43,325 bases of DNA, taken from IMG/VR virus record IMGVR_UViG_3300036780_000152, positions 1 through 43,325 of that record, one strand, 5' to 3'. This stretch comes from a virus. How positions within the stretch are numbered: the stretch's first letter is position 1; every line of letters begins with the position of its first letter. Shown piece by piece: positions 21,237-28,083 of this stretch. The notes under the pieces were generated by a model. The model was not told the DNA's origin. It saw only the letters and a list, made by a program, of their open reading frames with translations, and searched no databases. The position numbers and the translations under genes are program-made.

Positions 21237-21515
21237 CTAGGTCTTAGTGTGTGGCGGATATACGCCCGTGATGTGCTGCGCATCCCAGACCACGGAAGCG
21301 ACCGAACCATCAAGGTTAGCGCGTTCGCACACTAGGCCATCGTGCAAGCCGTCATCACGAAGATCGAATGCTACACGCCAACCATCTGCCGGGGTTGCGT
21401 TGGCCGCGTAGTCTCCGCGCTGTTGCCCCATGTCGCGCTGATACTCGCCGCGCAGGATGTGCAGGTCCGGAATGACGATCCAGCCTACAAGGCTGCCGCT
21501 AGGGAGTTTTGTCAT
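21237..21515 (-). CDS. Hypothetical protein (92 aa)
   Basis: Start ATG 21515 (MTKLPSGSLVGWIVIPDLHI) follows the previous stop by 2 bp. Beta-rich with WRVAFDLRDDGLHDG and SVASVVWDAQHITGVYPP. No domain recognised. Confidence 0.5.
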   Translation of the reverse strand: MTKLPSGSLVGWIVIPDLHILRGEYQRDMGQQRGDYAANATPADGWRVAFDLRDDGLHDGLVCERANLDGSVASVVWDAQHITGVYPPHTKT

Positions 21516-21517
21516 CG

Positions 21518-21757
21518 TCAGCCCATCCGTCCGCCAAGTGCCCACGCGGCAACGGTGCCTTGCGGGTAGGGTGCGAGCGCCAGGATGGCGCAGGTGCAGG
21601 TCTGCACATGCCCCGCCTCGGGATGCTCCGCTTCCTTCAGTGCCGCGCCAGCGCCGATAAAGAACTCGAACACTGCGGCATCCGCCCTGCGCCCCTTCAG
21701 ATCCAGCGCTTGTTTGCGTTCGATCCACTTGATGGCCAGTTTCTGTAACATCATCAT
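21518..21757 (-). CDS. Hypothetical small protein (79 aa) with shared leader
   Basis: Three ATG codons in a row follow the leader CGAGCAAGGGCTTGACG; I use the first (21757). MMMLQKLAIKWIERKQALDL then AAVFEFFIGAGAALKEAEHP and CTCAILALAPYPQGTVAAWA suggests a compact alpha/beta protein, with EAGHVQTCTC as a possible metal site. Confidence 0.5.
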   Translation of the reverse strand: MMMLQKLAIKWIERKQALDLKGRRADAAVFEFFIGAGAALKEAEHPEAGHVQTCTCAILALAPYPQGTVAAWALGGRMG

Positions 21758-21806
21758 CGTCAAGCCCTTGCTCGATTGGCACGGCACTGCGCCGCGCCAC
21801 CATGAT

Positions 21807-21856
21807 CCGAACCATGGGAGAGGCAGCGCGCGAGCGCTACCTCCCTCCTGGTTAGG
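21807..21856 (-). repeat. Linker hairpin B of the accessory region
   Basis: AACCA (21810-21814) and TGGTT (21849-21853) enclose the stem AGCGC/GCGCT with tetraloop GCGA, extended by GG/CC pairs. The ArdC stop codon TAA is part of the outer arm (TAACCA on the minus strand). It lies between the ArdC stop and the leader of the 21757 gene. Confidence 0.65.
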
Positions 21857-22574
21857 CTGCGACCTGCTGCGTGGGCGCTTCTGCCAGTTTGGACAGGTAG
21901 TCCACTGCATCGCTTGCCTTGCTAGCGGCCGTGAAGATCGCCCGCTTGTCATTCTTCAGGACCCGCAACCAATTGGCGATGTAGGCCGCGTGGTCGCGCC
22001 GGAACTCTGGCGTGATCTGCAACGCGCCGCACACGAACGCCGCGCCCATCTCTGCAATCAGTTCCTCAGCCGCATAGGCTTCATCGCCGAACCGGCCGGT
22101 AAGGTTCCGGTTGCAGCGCGATGGTGTCGCCGTCCAATGTGTCAATTCGTGGAACAGCGTGCCATAGGCCGCCTCTTGCGCCACGTTGAAAACGTGCGAG
22201 TGTTTCAGGAAGCGCACTGTGCGCGCGCTGTCATCGTCACCGGATGGTGCGCTAGGGTCACGCACAGTGGTCGAACCGTAATAGACCACCAGCGCGCCGC
22301 GCTCCCCCTTGTGCACCTGCGCGCCCGCCGTGGTCCATTGCTGATAGCTTGCCCAATGGTTCCGCTGGTAGCCGCAACCCGCTGCGGTCATACCGAGGGA
22401 GATAATGTTAATCCCGCGATACGCTTTCCCGGTGGTCGCGTTCATGGCGTTGCCAACCCGCGCTGCGGCGATCCATGGCATTTCCCAAGTGCCCGCGCCT
22501 TGCTCGATTGCGGAGATCACTTTGTCAGTGATCTCCTGATAGATGTCGCGTCGTTCCGTTGTGTCTCGTGCCAT
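21852..22574 (-). CDS. ardC: ArdC-like antirestriction protein with internal deletion
   Basis: The N-terminal ssDNA-binding ArdC domain is clear (MARDTTERRDIYQEITDKVI, AYRGINIISLG, QVHKGERGALVVYYGSTTV). So is the zincin-like C-terminal part (HELTHW at 142-147, AEELIAEMGAAFVCGALQI, AAYIANWLRVLKNDKRAIFT). ArdC proteins protect incoming DNA from restriction. In the usual family the VFNV motif is separated from the metallopeptidase region by roughly 60 residues (D-G-L-P ... A-Y-Y); here VFNVAQ runs directly into EAAYGTLF. The product is thus 240 aa rather than about 300. Metal ligands are kept. Leader CGAGCGAAAGGCTTG precedes it. Confidence 0.85.
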   Translation of the reverse strand: MARDTTERRDIYQEITDKVISAIEQGAGTWEMPWIAAARVGNAMNATTGKAYRGINIISLGMTAAGCGYQRNHWASYQQWTTAGAQVHKGERGALVVYYGSTTVRDPSAPSGDDDSARTVRFLKHSHVFNVAQEAAYGTLFHELTHWTATPSRCNRNLTGRFGDEAYAAEELIAEMGAAFVCGALQITPEFRRDHAAYIANWLRVLKNDKRAIFTAASKASDAVDYLSKLAEAPTQQVAA

Positions 22575-22627
22575 CGTGCAAGCCTTTCGCTCGTGTTTCC
22601 GGTCACCTGTGCAACCGGCCTTGATTA

Positions 22628-22678
22628 CCGAACCAAGGGACTAACGGCGCGCGTGCGCCGCTGGCCTATTGGTTAGGT
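22628..22678 (-). repeat. Linker hairpin C of the accessory region
   Basis: AACCA (22631-22635) and TGGTT (22670-22674) enclose CGGCGC/GCGCCG (22645-22650, 22655-22660) with tetraloop GCGT. It separates the ArdC leader from the small peptide gene upstream and has the same outer arms as A and B while the inner stem differs, so pairing rather than sequence is kept. Confidence 0.65.
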
Positions 22679-22734
22679 TCCGACAGCGGCCGAGGGAAGG
22701 GAAGGCTGGCGCGCTGGAAAATGTCGGAAGGCAT
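22666..22734 (-). CDS. Possible 22-residue peptide gene
   Basis: ATG 22734 follows the preceding stop by 3 bp and encodes MPSDIFQRASLPFPRPLSEP plus NQ, ending at TAG inside hairpin C. Stops inside the same kind of hairpin are seen for ArdC and the 20580 gene, which supports it. It is too short for firm assignment. Confidence 0.35.
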   Translation of the reverse strand: MPSDIFQRASLPFPRPLSEPNQ

Positions 22735-22737
22735 GTG

Positions 22738-23016
22738 TCAGACTCCCTTCGCCCACGTCCACAGTTCCGGTCCGTCTTCATAGGTGGCGATCAAGCGTCG
22801 GTCGGATGGGCAACCGTCATCGTCAGCAAAATCGCCAAGTTGATCGATCGTCACATAGTCTAGCTCAAGGCCCGGCTTAGGCTCGCGGCACTTCGGCACC
22901 TGACTTTCCACGTATTTGCGCATCTGCGCCCATGTGTTGAAGTCGGCTTGCTGGATGCTCCCGACGATCTCGTCAGCGTCGCCCCGGCGGTAACGCCAGA
23001 TGATTTCCGCCTTCAT
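22738..23016 (-). CDS. Hypothetical protein (92 aa)
   Basis: MKAEIIWRYRRGDADEIVGS begins an alpha/beta protein with FNTWAQMRKYVESQVPKC and a C-terminal strand-rich part (LELDYVTIDQLGDFAD, RLIATYEDGPELWTW). A GGAGGATTGAACG region precedes the ATG. It reads like a small accessory phage protein of unknown role. Confidence 0.55.
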   Translation of the reverse strand: MKAEIIWRYRRGDADEIVGSIQQADFNTWAQMRKYVESQVPKCREPKPGLELDYVTIDQLGDFADDDGCPSDRRLIATYEDGPELWTWAKGV

Positions 23017-23019
23017 CGT

Positions 23020-23232
23020 TCAATCCTCCGCCGGACCATCGCACCAGAAGGATAGGCCCTTCTCGGCAAAGGCTTGGCGAGAGAACATCCAACGGCGCCC
23101 AGCGACGATCCACAAACCATCCGCCCTATAAACCGGCGCGCGACTCAGAAGTAGGTAGCGATACCGGATAGCTTCCGCTCCCCTATCAAGTATATCCCCG
23201 GCTTTCGCCGTCCGAAAGTCGGTTGCGAGCAC
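23020..23232 (-). CDS. Hypothetical protein (70 aa or slightly longer)
   Basis: GTG 23232 begins MLATDFRTAKAGDILDRGAE; the frame stays open upstream to the previous stop (EPTTNQKAPPPG), so a rare ATT start at about 23271 overlapping that stop is possible. Content YRYLLLSRAPVYRADGLWIV and WMFSRQAFAEKGLSFWCDGP suggests a small beta-rich domain. Function unknown. Confidence 0.5.
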   Translation of the reverse strand: MLATDFRTAKAGDILDRGAEAIRYRYLLLSRAPVYRADGLWIVAGRRWMFSRQAFAEKGLSFWCDGPAED

Positions 23233-23266
23233 GCCCGGTGGAGGTGCCTTCTGGTTCGTCGTCGGT

Positions 23267-23419
23267 TCAATCCTCCCGCGCGGGTTGCAGTATCTCGGCG
23301 CATTCCAGCAATTCCACGAGACGCCGCGCCCACTGCGCCGCTTGCTGTTGCTTGCCGCACGCCTTGTAAGCGATGGCCTTGGACAAGGCGCGTGCGGCTT
23401 CGGTGCGATCTATGTTCAT
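23267..23419 (-). CDS. Small helical phage protein (50 aa)
   Basis: ATG 23419 begins MNIDRTEAARALSKAIAYKA, then CGKQQQAAQWARRLVELLEC and AEILQPARED. It reads as a two-helix protein. The leader GAGACTTGAACC resembles that of the neighbouring gene. Confidence 0.55.
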   Translation of the reverse strand: MNIDRTEAARALSKAIAYKACGKQQQAAQWARRLVELLECAEILQPARED

Positions 23420-23422
23420 GGT

Positions 23423-23626
23423 TCAAGTCTCTCCCGCGAGATACGCGACGGCGTCTACTTCGTTGTCGAAGTGGCGCTTACCACGCTTAGGATCGGCCGG
23501 TGAGGCAATCCAGTCTACGTGGTCTCCCGGGAGCGGGCAGTAAATCAGACCGAGGTGCGGGATGCCGCGATAAACCGATATGATGTTGCCGGTTGTCTCG
23601 TGGCGGATGATTGTGAGTTTTGCCAT
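23423..23626 (-). CDS. Hypothetical small protein (67 aa) with shared leader
   Basis: Leader CGAGCATGAGGCTTGAACC precedes ATG 23626. MAKLTIIRHETTGNIISVYR then GLIYCPLPGDHVDWIASPAD and HFDNEVDAVAYLAGE form a beta-beta-alpha pattern. It follows linker hairpin D. Confidence 0.55.
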   Translation of the reverse strand: MAKLTIIRHETTGNIISVYRGIPHLGLIYCPLPGDHVDWIASPADPKRGKRHFDNEVDAVAYLAGET

Positions 23627-23656
23627 GGTTCAAGCCTCATGCTCGGTTGTGGTGGT

Positions 23657-23714
23657 CTAGGCTAGGAACAATCGGCAGGCTCGCGCGAGCCGATTGCTTC
23701 AAGGCTAGGCTAGG
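23657..23714 (-). repeat. Linker hairpin D with flanking direct repeats
   Basis: CTAGGCTAGG occurs at 23657-23666 and 23705-23714, flanking a perfect 14-bp palindrome GGCTCGCGCGAGCC (23678-23691) with further pairing AATCGG/CCGATT. The second direct repeat includes the stop codon of the 23705 gene. Same position as hairpins A-C but with different outer arms. Confidence 0.6.
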
Positions 23715-23998
23715 ATGGTTCCCCACTGTGCTGCGATGCGTCGCTGCATTGTCACGCTACCGCAGTTTGCAGATAACCAACTTCCCCGCGCCGTGCCATC
23801 GTCTAGCTTGCAGCACACGACATAGACGGTGCGGCCGGCTAGCATGTCTCGATGCATCCCGAGACCTTTCCCGCCGTTGCAGCCATTCGCGAGGCTGTAA
23901 TAGGCCAGAGGATAGTTGGTCAGGAAGCGACGCGCCGCTACTGGCGTGATGTCCTGCGTTGCGCCAGTGCTGTTGCAATGCTGGTAGATGATACACAT
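23705..23998 (-). CDS. Hypothetical Cys-containing protein (97 aa), first gene of accessory block
   Basis: ATG 23998 follows the leader CGAGCAAAGGGCTTGGAC. MCIIYQHCNSTGATQDITPV then ARRFLTNYPLAYYSLANGCN and VYVVCCKLDDGTARGSWLSA indicate a beta-rich fold with several cysteines. Transcribed from the divergent region at 24045-24098. Confidence 0.55.
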   Translation of the reverse strand: MCIIYQHCNSTGATQDITPVAARRFLTNYPLAYYSLANGCNGGKGLGMHRDMLAGRTVYVVCCKLDDGTARGSWLSANCGSVTMQRRIAAQWGTILA

Positions 23999-24044
23999 GT
24001 CCAAGCCCTTTGCTCGGTGGTCTGTTATTCGGTAGCCGTTGCAA

Positions 24045-24098
24045 CAAGTAATCGCTGTCAATCCCCCTGTCAACGCATAATCTGCGTGCTGTTACAAT
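24045..24098. promoter_or_regulatory. Divergent promoter region with double TTGACA and CGCATAATC palindrome
   Basis: Leftward, two TTGACA boxes (24061-24056 and 24073-24068) lie 12 bp apart; the distal one has a weak -10 (TTACTT, 24051-24046). Next to it is the palindrome CGCATAATCTGCG (24074-24086). Rightward, TACAAT (24093-24098) is a good -10 for the 24121 gene with a poor -35. Both directions may share control through the palindrome. Confidence 0.5.
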
Positions 24099-24120
24099 TC
24101 TCTTTGCGAGGGCCGGCCGC

Positions 24121-24618
24121 ATGCGCTTCCCGTTGCCACATTGGTGTATCTGGGACGCGCAACCCCTTGTAACTGCTAATGGCGCGTTCTATCGCGTGGC
24201 ATGTCAGCTTGCGGTGGCTTACTGGCGTAGCGGATGCGTGCCGTTGCCCGCCGACGAAATAACGCTCGCTTCGCTCGCGCGTGTGCCTGTTCCTCGGCTG
24301 CGCGACATGAAAGAGCAACTGACCGCTGCGTTCGCTGTGATCCTGCCAGCCCTGGACGCGGAGCATGTGCGCTGCGCGCACCACCACCAGCAACGTGTGC
24401 GCGCCAGCCATCACATGACCGCTGTGCGTGAGGCGAGGAAGCGACGCGCCGCGCTATCCGAGGAGTCGGCGGAGGTGACGTTCCCCCTCCCGCGGCTACA
24501 GGAGACGCCTGACGACATGCCTGCGGCCTACGTGTGCGAGCGGGGGGGAAAGGCTACAGCCTCCCAACGTCGCGCCCGGCGCCACGCTACAGCCAAGGCC
24601 GTGCCCTTCACCGATTGA
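24121..24618 (+). CDS. DUF1376-like / replication-associated phage protein (possible)
   Basis: The 165-aa product starts MRFPLPHWCIWDAQPLVTAN, with ACQLAVAYWRSGCVPLPADE, TLASLARVPVPRLRDMKEQL and a His/Arg-rich helix (VRCAHHHQQRVRASHHM). The order, hydrophobic start, PLPxD then a decision helix and a basic tail, resembles the DUF1376 family of phage replication-region proteins, and the N-terminal part of the initiator at 15639. Assignment is tentative. Confidence 0.5.
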   Translation: MRFPLPHWCIWDAQPLVTANGAFYRVACQLAVAYWRSGCVPLPADEITLASLARVPVPRLRDMKEQLTAAFAVILPALDAEHVRCAHHHQQRVRASHHMTAVREARKRRAALSEESAEVTFPLPRLQETPDDMPAAYVCERGGKATASQRRARRHATAKAVPFTD

Positions 24619-24905
24619 CCACCGGCTAGCGGTCGTTCGCAGCGACGTGGCGAGGCTGCACCGATCCCCATGGCATGGGGCATGGCACAGCCTGACCGCC
24701 ATGCGACAAAGCGCAGCGATACCAACATGTTGCCACGATCCGCGTGTCTTGCGCCCTAGCGCGAGGCGCCTCCCCATCCCCTTGTCCGCCGGCCGGCCCT
24801 CCCTGCGCCGCGCCGCTGGCCGCCAGCCAGCGCCAGCCCCGCGCCAGGCGTCGGGACGCGGTCCTGGTCGGTCGAGTGCCACCCCGCCACTTTCGCGGAG
24901 GAAAA
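24619..24905. other. Gene-free stretch
   Basis: I see no supported gene, promoter or tRNA here. Long open frames exist on both strands but have the composition of GC-rich chance frames. A small palindromic patch CCATGGCATGG (24669-24679) is the only local structure. A short frame with a good ribosome site (GCGGAGG) starts at ATG 24906 and ends at 24965, overlapping the next gene's start; it may be a leader peptide. Confidence 0.5.
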
Positions 24906-24951
24906 ATGCCCATGTCCGCAGACCAGCAGTTCCCGCACCCACGAGCGTCGC

Positions 24952-25326
24952 TTGCAGATCCGTGACCTCACCAACCAGAGGTTTGGCAGCCTGACGGCGG
25001 TGAGCCGCCTCGGTAGTAAGGACGGCGGATCGGTTTGGCTGTGTCGTTGCGACTGTGGGCGAGAGATCGAGGCCAGGAGCGCCATTCTGGTTCGCAACAA
25101 GCGCCGGTACTGCGACTGGCTCAATCACTTGGGCGAGATTGTGCGCCGCCCACGCCAAGGCGTCGAAGTCGGTGCGTCGTTTGGTGACCGCGTGAGCATA
25201 GTGATGGAGCGGCTGGCGTCCGGAGAGACGCCGGCGACACTCCGGCGCGCCGGTTTCCGCAACACCGAGATCATCCGCGCCAAGCGCTACCTGGCGGCGC
25301 TTGCCCGCAGTCCGTCATCGGTATAG
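24952..25326 (+). CDS. AP2/HNH-type N-terminal domain protein with HTH-like end
   Basis: TTG 24952 gives MQIRDLTNQRFGSLTAVSRL, then GGSVWLCRCDCGREIEARSA and NKRRYCDWLNHLG. This zinc-ribbon-like motif (LTxQRFGxLTV ... WLCRCDCG) is common at the N-terminus of phage AP2-domain and HNH homing-type proteins. The C-terminal half resembles an HTH (ERLASGETPATLRRAGFRNT, IRAKRYLAAL). No HNH motif is present, so it is probably a DNA-binding protein only. Confidence 0.6.
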   Translation: MQIRDLTNQRFGSLTAVSRLGSKDGGSVWLCRCDCGREIEARSAILVRNKRRYCDWLNHLGEIVRRPRQGVEVGASFGDRVSIVMERLASGETPATLRRAGFRNTEIIRAKRYLAALARSPSSV

Positions 25327-25400
25327 TTTGCGTATTGTGAGGGTGGCGTGGTATGCCATACCCAGGGAAGCGGGTCGCAAGCCTATCCCCAGGGCGTGGA

Positions 25401-25492
25401 TTGCCGATAAGGCAACCGCGCTACTCCCACCGGTCGGCGCGGGCGCGCCACCGACGTTCGGCTCCCGTTCCTGTTAGCGCAGGACGGGAGCC
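25401..25492 (+). promoter_or_regulatory. Operator followed by a long hairpin leader
   Basis: TTGCC-GATAA-GGCAA (25401-25415) lies 218 bp before the 25633 gene. Between them a strong hairpin GGCTCCCGTTCCTG / CAGGACGGGAGCC (25460-25492, one bulged T, 6-nt loop) would form in the transcript. No uridine run follows. It may be an attenuator or a stabilising leader. The intergenic stretch 25327-25632 has no gene that I can support. Confidence 0.5.
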
Positions 25493-25632
25493 GTCCATCG
25501 CGGTGACGGGAGGTGTGGAAGTGCTGGCAACAGCAAAGCACCGTGCGTCCGTTACGGCCGGATGGGCAGCCGAACCGGCCGATCACGGCTTACATAGCCG
25601 AGCCGATAAGCGTGCGCTGAACGGAGGCGTTC

Positions 25633-25941
25633 ATGTCCCTGACCAACATTCTGCGTGAGCCGCGCCGCGAGATCACCGAGACCGTTGCTGGTCTGGTGGT
25701 GTTCTTCGGCATCGGCATCCCGCTGGTCTACGCCGATTACGTGTTCGCCGTTTGGGTGAACCGCGAGTCCGGAGCATATCCAAACGGCTGCCCCCTGGAG
25801 ATCGGGATGGCGCTCGGGGTGTCCATTTTTATCTTCGGTATCATCCTGCTAATGCTGGTCCACGCCATTGGCGAGCGCGTCTGCAACGGGCTGGAGAGCC
25901 GCGGATATCGCGTGCGCCCGGTGCGCCGGAGGGTGCGATGA
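25633..25941 (+). CDS. Two-span membrane protein (102 aa)
   Basis: GGAGG precedes ATG 25633. The protein has two membrane segments, about 17-41 (VAGLVVFFGIGIPLVYADYV) and 55-79 (EIGMALGVSIFIFGIILLML), a short loop with YPNGC, and a basic C-terminal tail (YRVRPVRRRVR). Topology would place both ends inside. Possible holin or exclusion protein; unproven. Confidence 0.65.
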   Translation: MSLTNILREPRREITETVAGLVVFFGIGIPLVYADYVFAVWVNRESGAYPNGCPLEIGMALGVSIFIFGIILLMLVHAIGERVCNGLESRGYRVRPVRRRVR

Positions 25942-25982
25942 TGTCAGGTCGCAGCCTCATCCGGTCGTTCGTTGCGGGGTAA
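25938..25982 (+). CDS. Possible 14-residue bridging peptide
   Basis: ATG 25938 overlaps the membrane-protein stop (ATGA) and the TAA at 25980-25982 overlaps the next ATG (TAATG). It encodes MMSGRSLIRSFVAG. Overlaps at both ends suggest it is translated, at least to couple the two flanking genes. Confidence 0.4.
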   Translation: MMSGRSLIRSFVAG

Positions 25983-26299
25983 TGCACCTCTCACGCGCGA
26001 TGTTGGAGACCGGTGCTGCGGCGGCCGAGGCGGCGCTTGCGCAGTGCGCGGCGCCGCGCGCGCTCGCCGAGGCGGTGTTCCGCGCCATGACGGCGGTGAA
26101 GAACCCCGAAGGAAGGCCGCCGATCGACGCCGATATCATGGCGCGGGCCGCCGAGGATTTCCGCTGCGGCGAGTCGGTGCGGGTGGTCACCGGTCGCTAC
26201 GGCATCTGTCGCACGACGGCGTATGACCTGAAGCGGCGGATCAAGCGAGGGGAGTTCCCGCCGACGCCGAAACAACAGGAGAAGCAATGCACATTCTGA
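25982..26299 (+). CDS. HTH-containing small protein, possible terminase small-subunit-like
   Basis: The 105-aa product MHLSRAMLETGAAAAEAALA ends with an HTH: DADIMARAAEDFRCGESVRV, TGRYGICRTTAYDLKRRIKR. A resolvase-like HTH in a small protein a few genes before the large terminase could be a small terminase subunit or a regulator; no coiled-coil region supports the former strongly. Confidence 0.55.
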   Translation: MHLSRAMLETGAAAAEAALAQCAAPRALAEAVFRAMTAVKNPEGRPPIDADIMARAAEDFRCGESVRVVTGRYGICRTTAYDLKRRIKRGEFPPTPKQQEKQCTF

Positions 26300-26640
26300 T
26301 GCTCCATGTCGAGGGTCTGCCGAACCCGCTAGGCCTGCGCTACCAGAACGCCGACAAGGCGCTGACCACGTTGGAGGGGTTGCGCAACGCGCAGGCTGGC
26401 ACCACGGTGGATCTGGTGGATGACTACGGCCAGCACGTCAGCGTGCCGCGCGCGCGCCTGATCGTGCCGCAGGTGTTCGACCTGGCGCGCGACCTCGACG
26501 CCAGGTCTGACATCGCCGTGATCGAGGCGCGCGCGCAGCAGCGGCTGCAAACCACGGTGCGCAACGATCCGGTGCTGGGGTTGGCGCTCGCCGGCCAGCA
26601 GATCATGCCGGGCAGCAGCAAGATGCTGCGTCCGCAGTGA
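26287..26640 (+). CDS. Hypothetical protein (117 aa)
   Basis: AGGAGAAGCA precedes ATG 26287. The product starts MHILMLHVEGLPNPLGLRYQ, with VDLVDDYGQHVSVPRARLIV (a small beta-barrel-like stretch) and a helical rest. It overlaps the upstream gene by 13 bp and the next by GTGA. Unknown function. Confidence 0.55.
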   Translation: MHILMLHVEGLPNPLGLRYQNADKALTTLEGLRNAQAGTTVDLVDDYGQHVSVPRARLIVPQVFDLARDLDARSDIAVIEARAQQRLQTTVRNDPVLGLALAGQQIMPGSSKMLRPQ

Positions 26641-28052
26641 CGGAGGCGAGCCGGAGCGTCCGTGACGCGTATGACCTCATCACGCGCGGCGACATCGTTA
26701 CCTCGCGTGATCTGCTGGATATGCTGGCTGGTGTCGGTGACACCGATCGCTTCGACTTGCTGTCGGTCTCGGCCTACTGGCACATGAAGCAGCACCAGTG
26801 GGAACCAGCGATCGGCTTGCTGAAAACCGCCGGAACCATCCGCCCGCTCGATTACTCCGCGCCTTACAACCAGGGCTTCTGCCACCACAAGTTGGGGCAG
26901 TTCGAGCCGGCGGCGGCTTGCTATGAGCGCTGCCTGGCGCTCAATCCCAACTGCACCAAGGCGCTGGTGCGGCTCGCGCATGTCTGTCTGTTGACCGAAC
27001 ATTTCGCCCTTGGCCTGGCGCTCTACGGCTATGGCGCGGCGCTGGCGCCGAAGGACGCCGAAGCGCGGTGTGGTTACGGCACCGGTCTTAGTCTGTTCGG
27101 CGATGATGGTTCAGCGGAGAAGGAATATCGCCGCGCGTTGGAGATCGACCCGGCGTTCACCGAGGCCGAGATGGGCCTCGGTTTCACCCTGTTGCGCGCT
27201 GGTCAGTGGACGGAAGGCTGGCGGCGGCGGCAGGCGGTGCTGCGCCATCCGCCGTTCGGGGCGCCGTGGGACTATGCTCCGCCGCGCATCTGGTGCGGCC
27301 AGCCGGAGGAGATGCGCGGCAAGCGCGTGCTGCTGCGCTCGGAACAGGGTTACGGCGACACCATCCAGTTCGCCCGGTATATTCCGCTGGTGCAGCGCCT
27401 GGCCGCCGTGGTGCATGTCGAGACGCAGGAGTCGCTGGTGCGCCTGCTGGCCGCGGCAGAGGCCCACGTCGGCAGCGCCGCAGACGCGGCTGGTTATGAC
27501 ATCGTCACCACGCTGATGAGCCTCCCGGCGGTGTTCGCCACGACGTTGGAGACCTGTCCGCCCCCGGCCGAATACCACGTCGCGCCGCGCCGGCTCGGCG
27601 CCAGGCTCGGCCTCTGCTGGCACGGCGGCGCGCGTGCGCATGATCCGATGGCGCACGCCGACGACCTGCGCCGCAGCATCCCTCGCGAGATGATCGCCCC
27701 GCTCACCGACGTGGTGCCGTGGATCTCGCTCCAGCAAGAGGATCTAACACGGTGGGGGTGCAACGATTGGTATGACACGGCCTGCGTCGTCGCCGGCCTT
27801 GACCTGGTGATCACGGTGGATACCGCAGTGGCGCATCTTGCGGCCAGCCTCGGTGTGCCGACCTGGCTGCTGGCGCGGGCCAACGGGTGCTGGCGCTGGC
27901 TGAATGCCGGCACGAGCACGGTGTGGTATCCGGCGATGACGATCTACCGCCAGCCGGCGCTCGGCGCCTGGCAGCCGGTGATCACGCAAGTGACCGCGGA
28001 CCTCGCGTTGTGGGCGGCGGGGGTTGACACTGCCGGCGGCGCAAGTATGTAG
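26637..28052 (+). CDS. TPR protein with glycosyltransferase-9-like C-terminal domain
   Basis: GTG 26637 overlaps the previous stop. In 471 aa, TPR-like repeats fill about 1-200 (YNQGFCHHKLGQFEPAAACY, ALEIDPAFTEAEMGLGFTLL). The C-terminal domain contains KRVLLRSEQGYGDTIQFARY and, near the end, ITVDTAVAHLAASLG with WLLARANGCWRWL. These are hallmarks of the GT9/heptosyltransferase-like domain found after TPRs in bacterial proteins. Phage versions may modify host surface sugars and block superinfection, or decorate virions. It lies directly upstream of an operator-controlled promoter. Confidence 0.75.
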   Translation: MTEASRSVRDAYDLITRGDIVTSRDLLDMLAGVGDTDRFDLLSVSAYWHMKQHQWEPAIGLLKTAGTIRPLDYSAPYNQGFCHHKLGQFEPAAACYERCLALNPNCTKALVRLAHVCLLTEHFALGLALYGYGAALAPKDAEARCGYGTGLSLFGDDGSAEKEYRRALEIDPAFTEAEMGLGFTLLRAGQWTEGWRRRQAVLRHPPFGAPWDYAPPRIWCGQPEEMRGKRVLLRSEQGYGDTIQFARYIPLVQRLAAVVHVETQESLVRLLAAAEAHVGSAADAAGYDIVTTLMSLPAVFATTLETCPPPAEYHVAPRRLGARLGLCWHGGARAHDPMAHADDLRRSIPREMIAPLTDVVPWISLQQEDLTRWGCNDWYDTACVVAGLDLVITVDTAVAHLAASLGVPTWLLARANGCWRWLNAGTSTVWYPAMTIYRQPALGAWQPVITQVTADLALWAAGVDTAGGASM

Positions 28053-28068
28053 GTTGCCGTGAAGGCAA
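28024..28068 (+). promoter_or_regulatory. Promoter with operator upstream of the 28084 gene
   Basis: TTGACA (28024-28029), 16-bp spacer, TATGTA (28046-28051), GG, then TTGCC-GTGAA-GGCAA (28054-28068). The promoter lies inside the end of the TPR gene. The operator would cover the transcription start. This is the clearest example of the shared arrangement, and it would control the genes leading into the terminase region. Confidence 0.75.
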
Positions 28069-28083
28069 TTGAGAGATCGCGCC

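Noticed and set aside
24496-25158. Leftward 220-codon frame over 24.5-25.2 kb
   Set aside because: It lies antisense to two better-supported rightward genes and its translation has no recognisable order of secondary structure.
25353-25658. Rightward frame covering the operator and hairpin leader
   Set aside because: Composition is basic and irregular, there is no ribosome site, and the interval is better explained as a regulatory leader.
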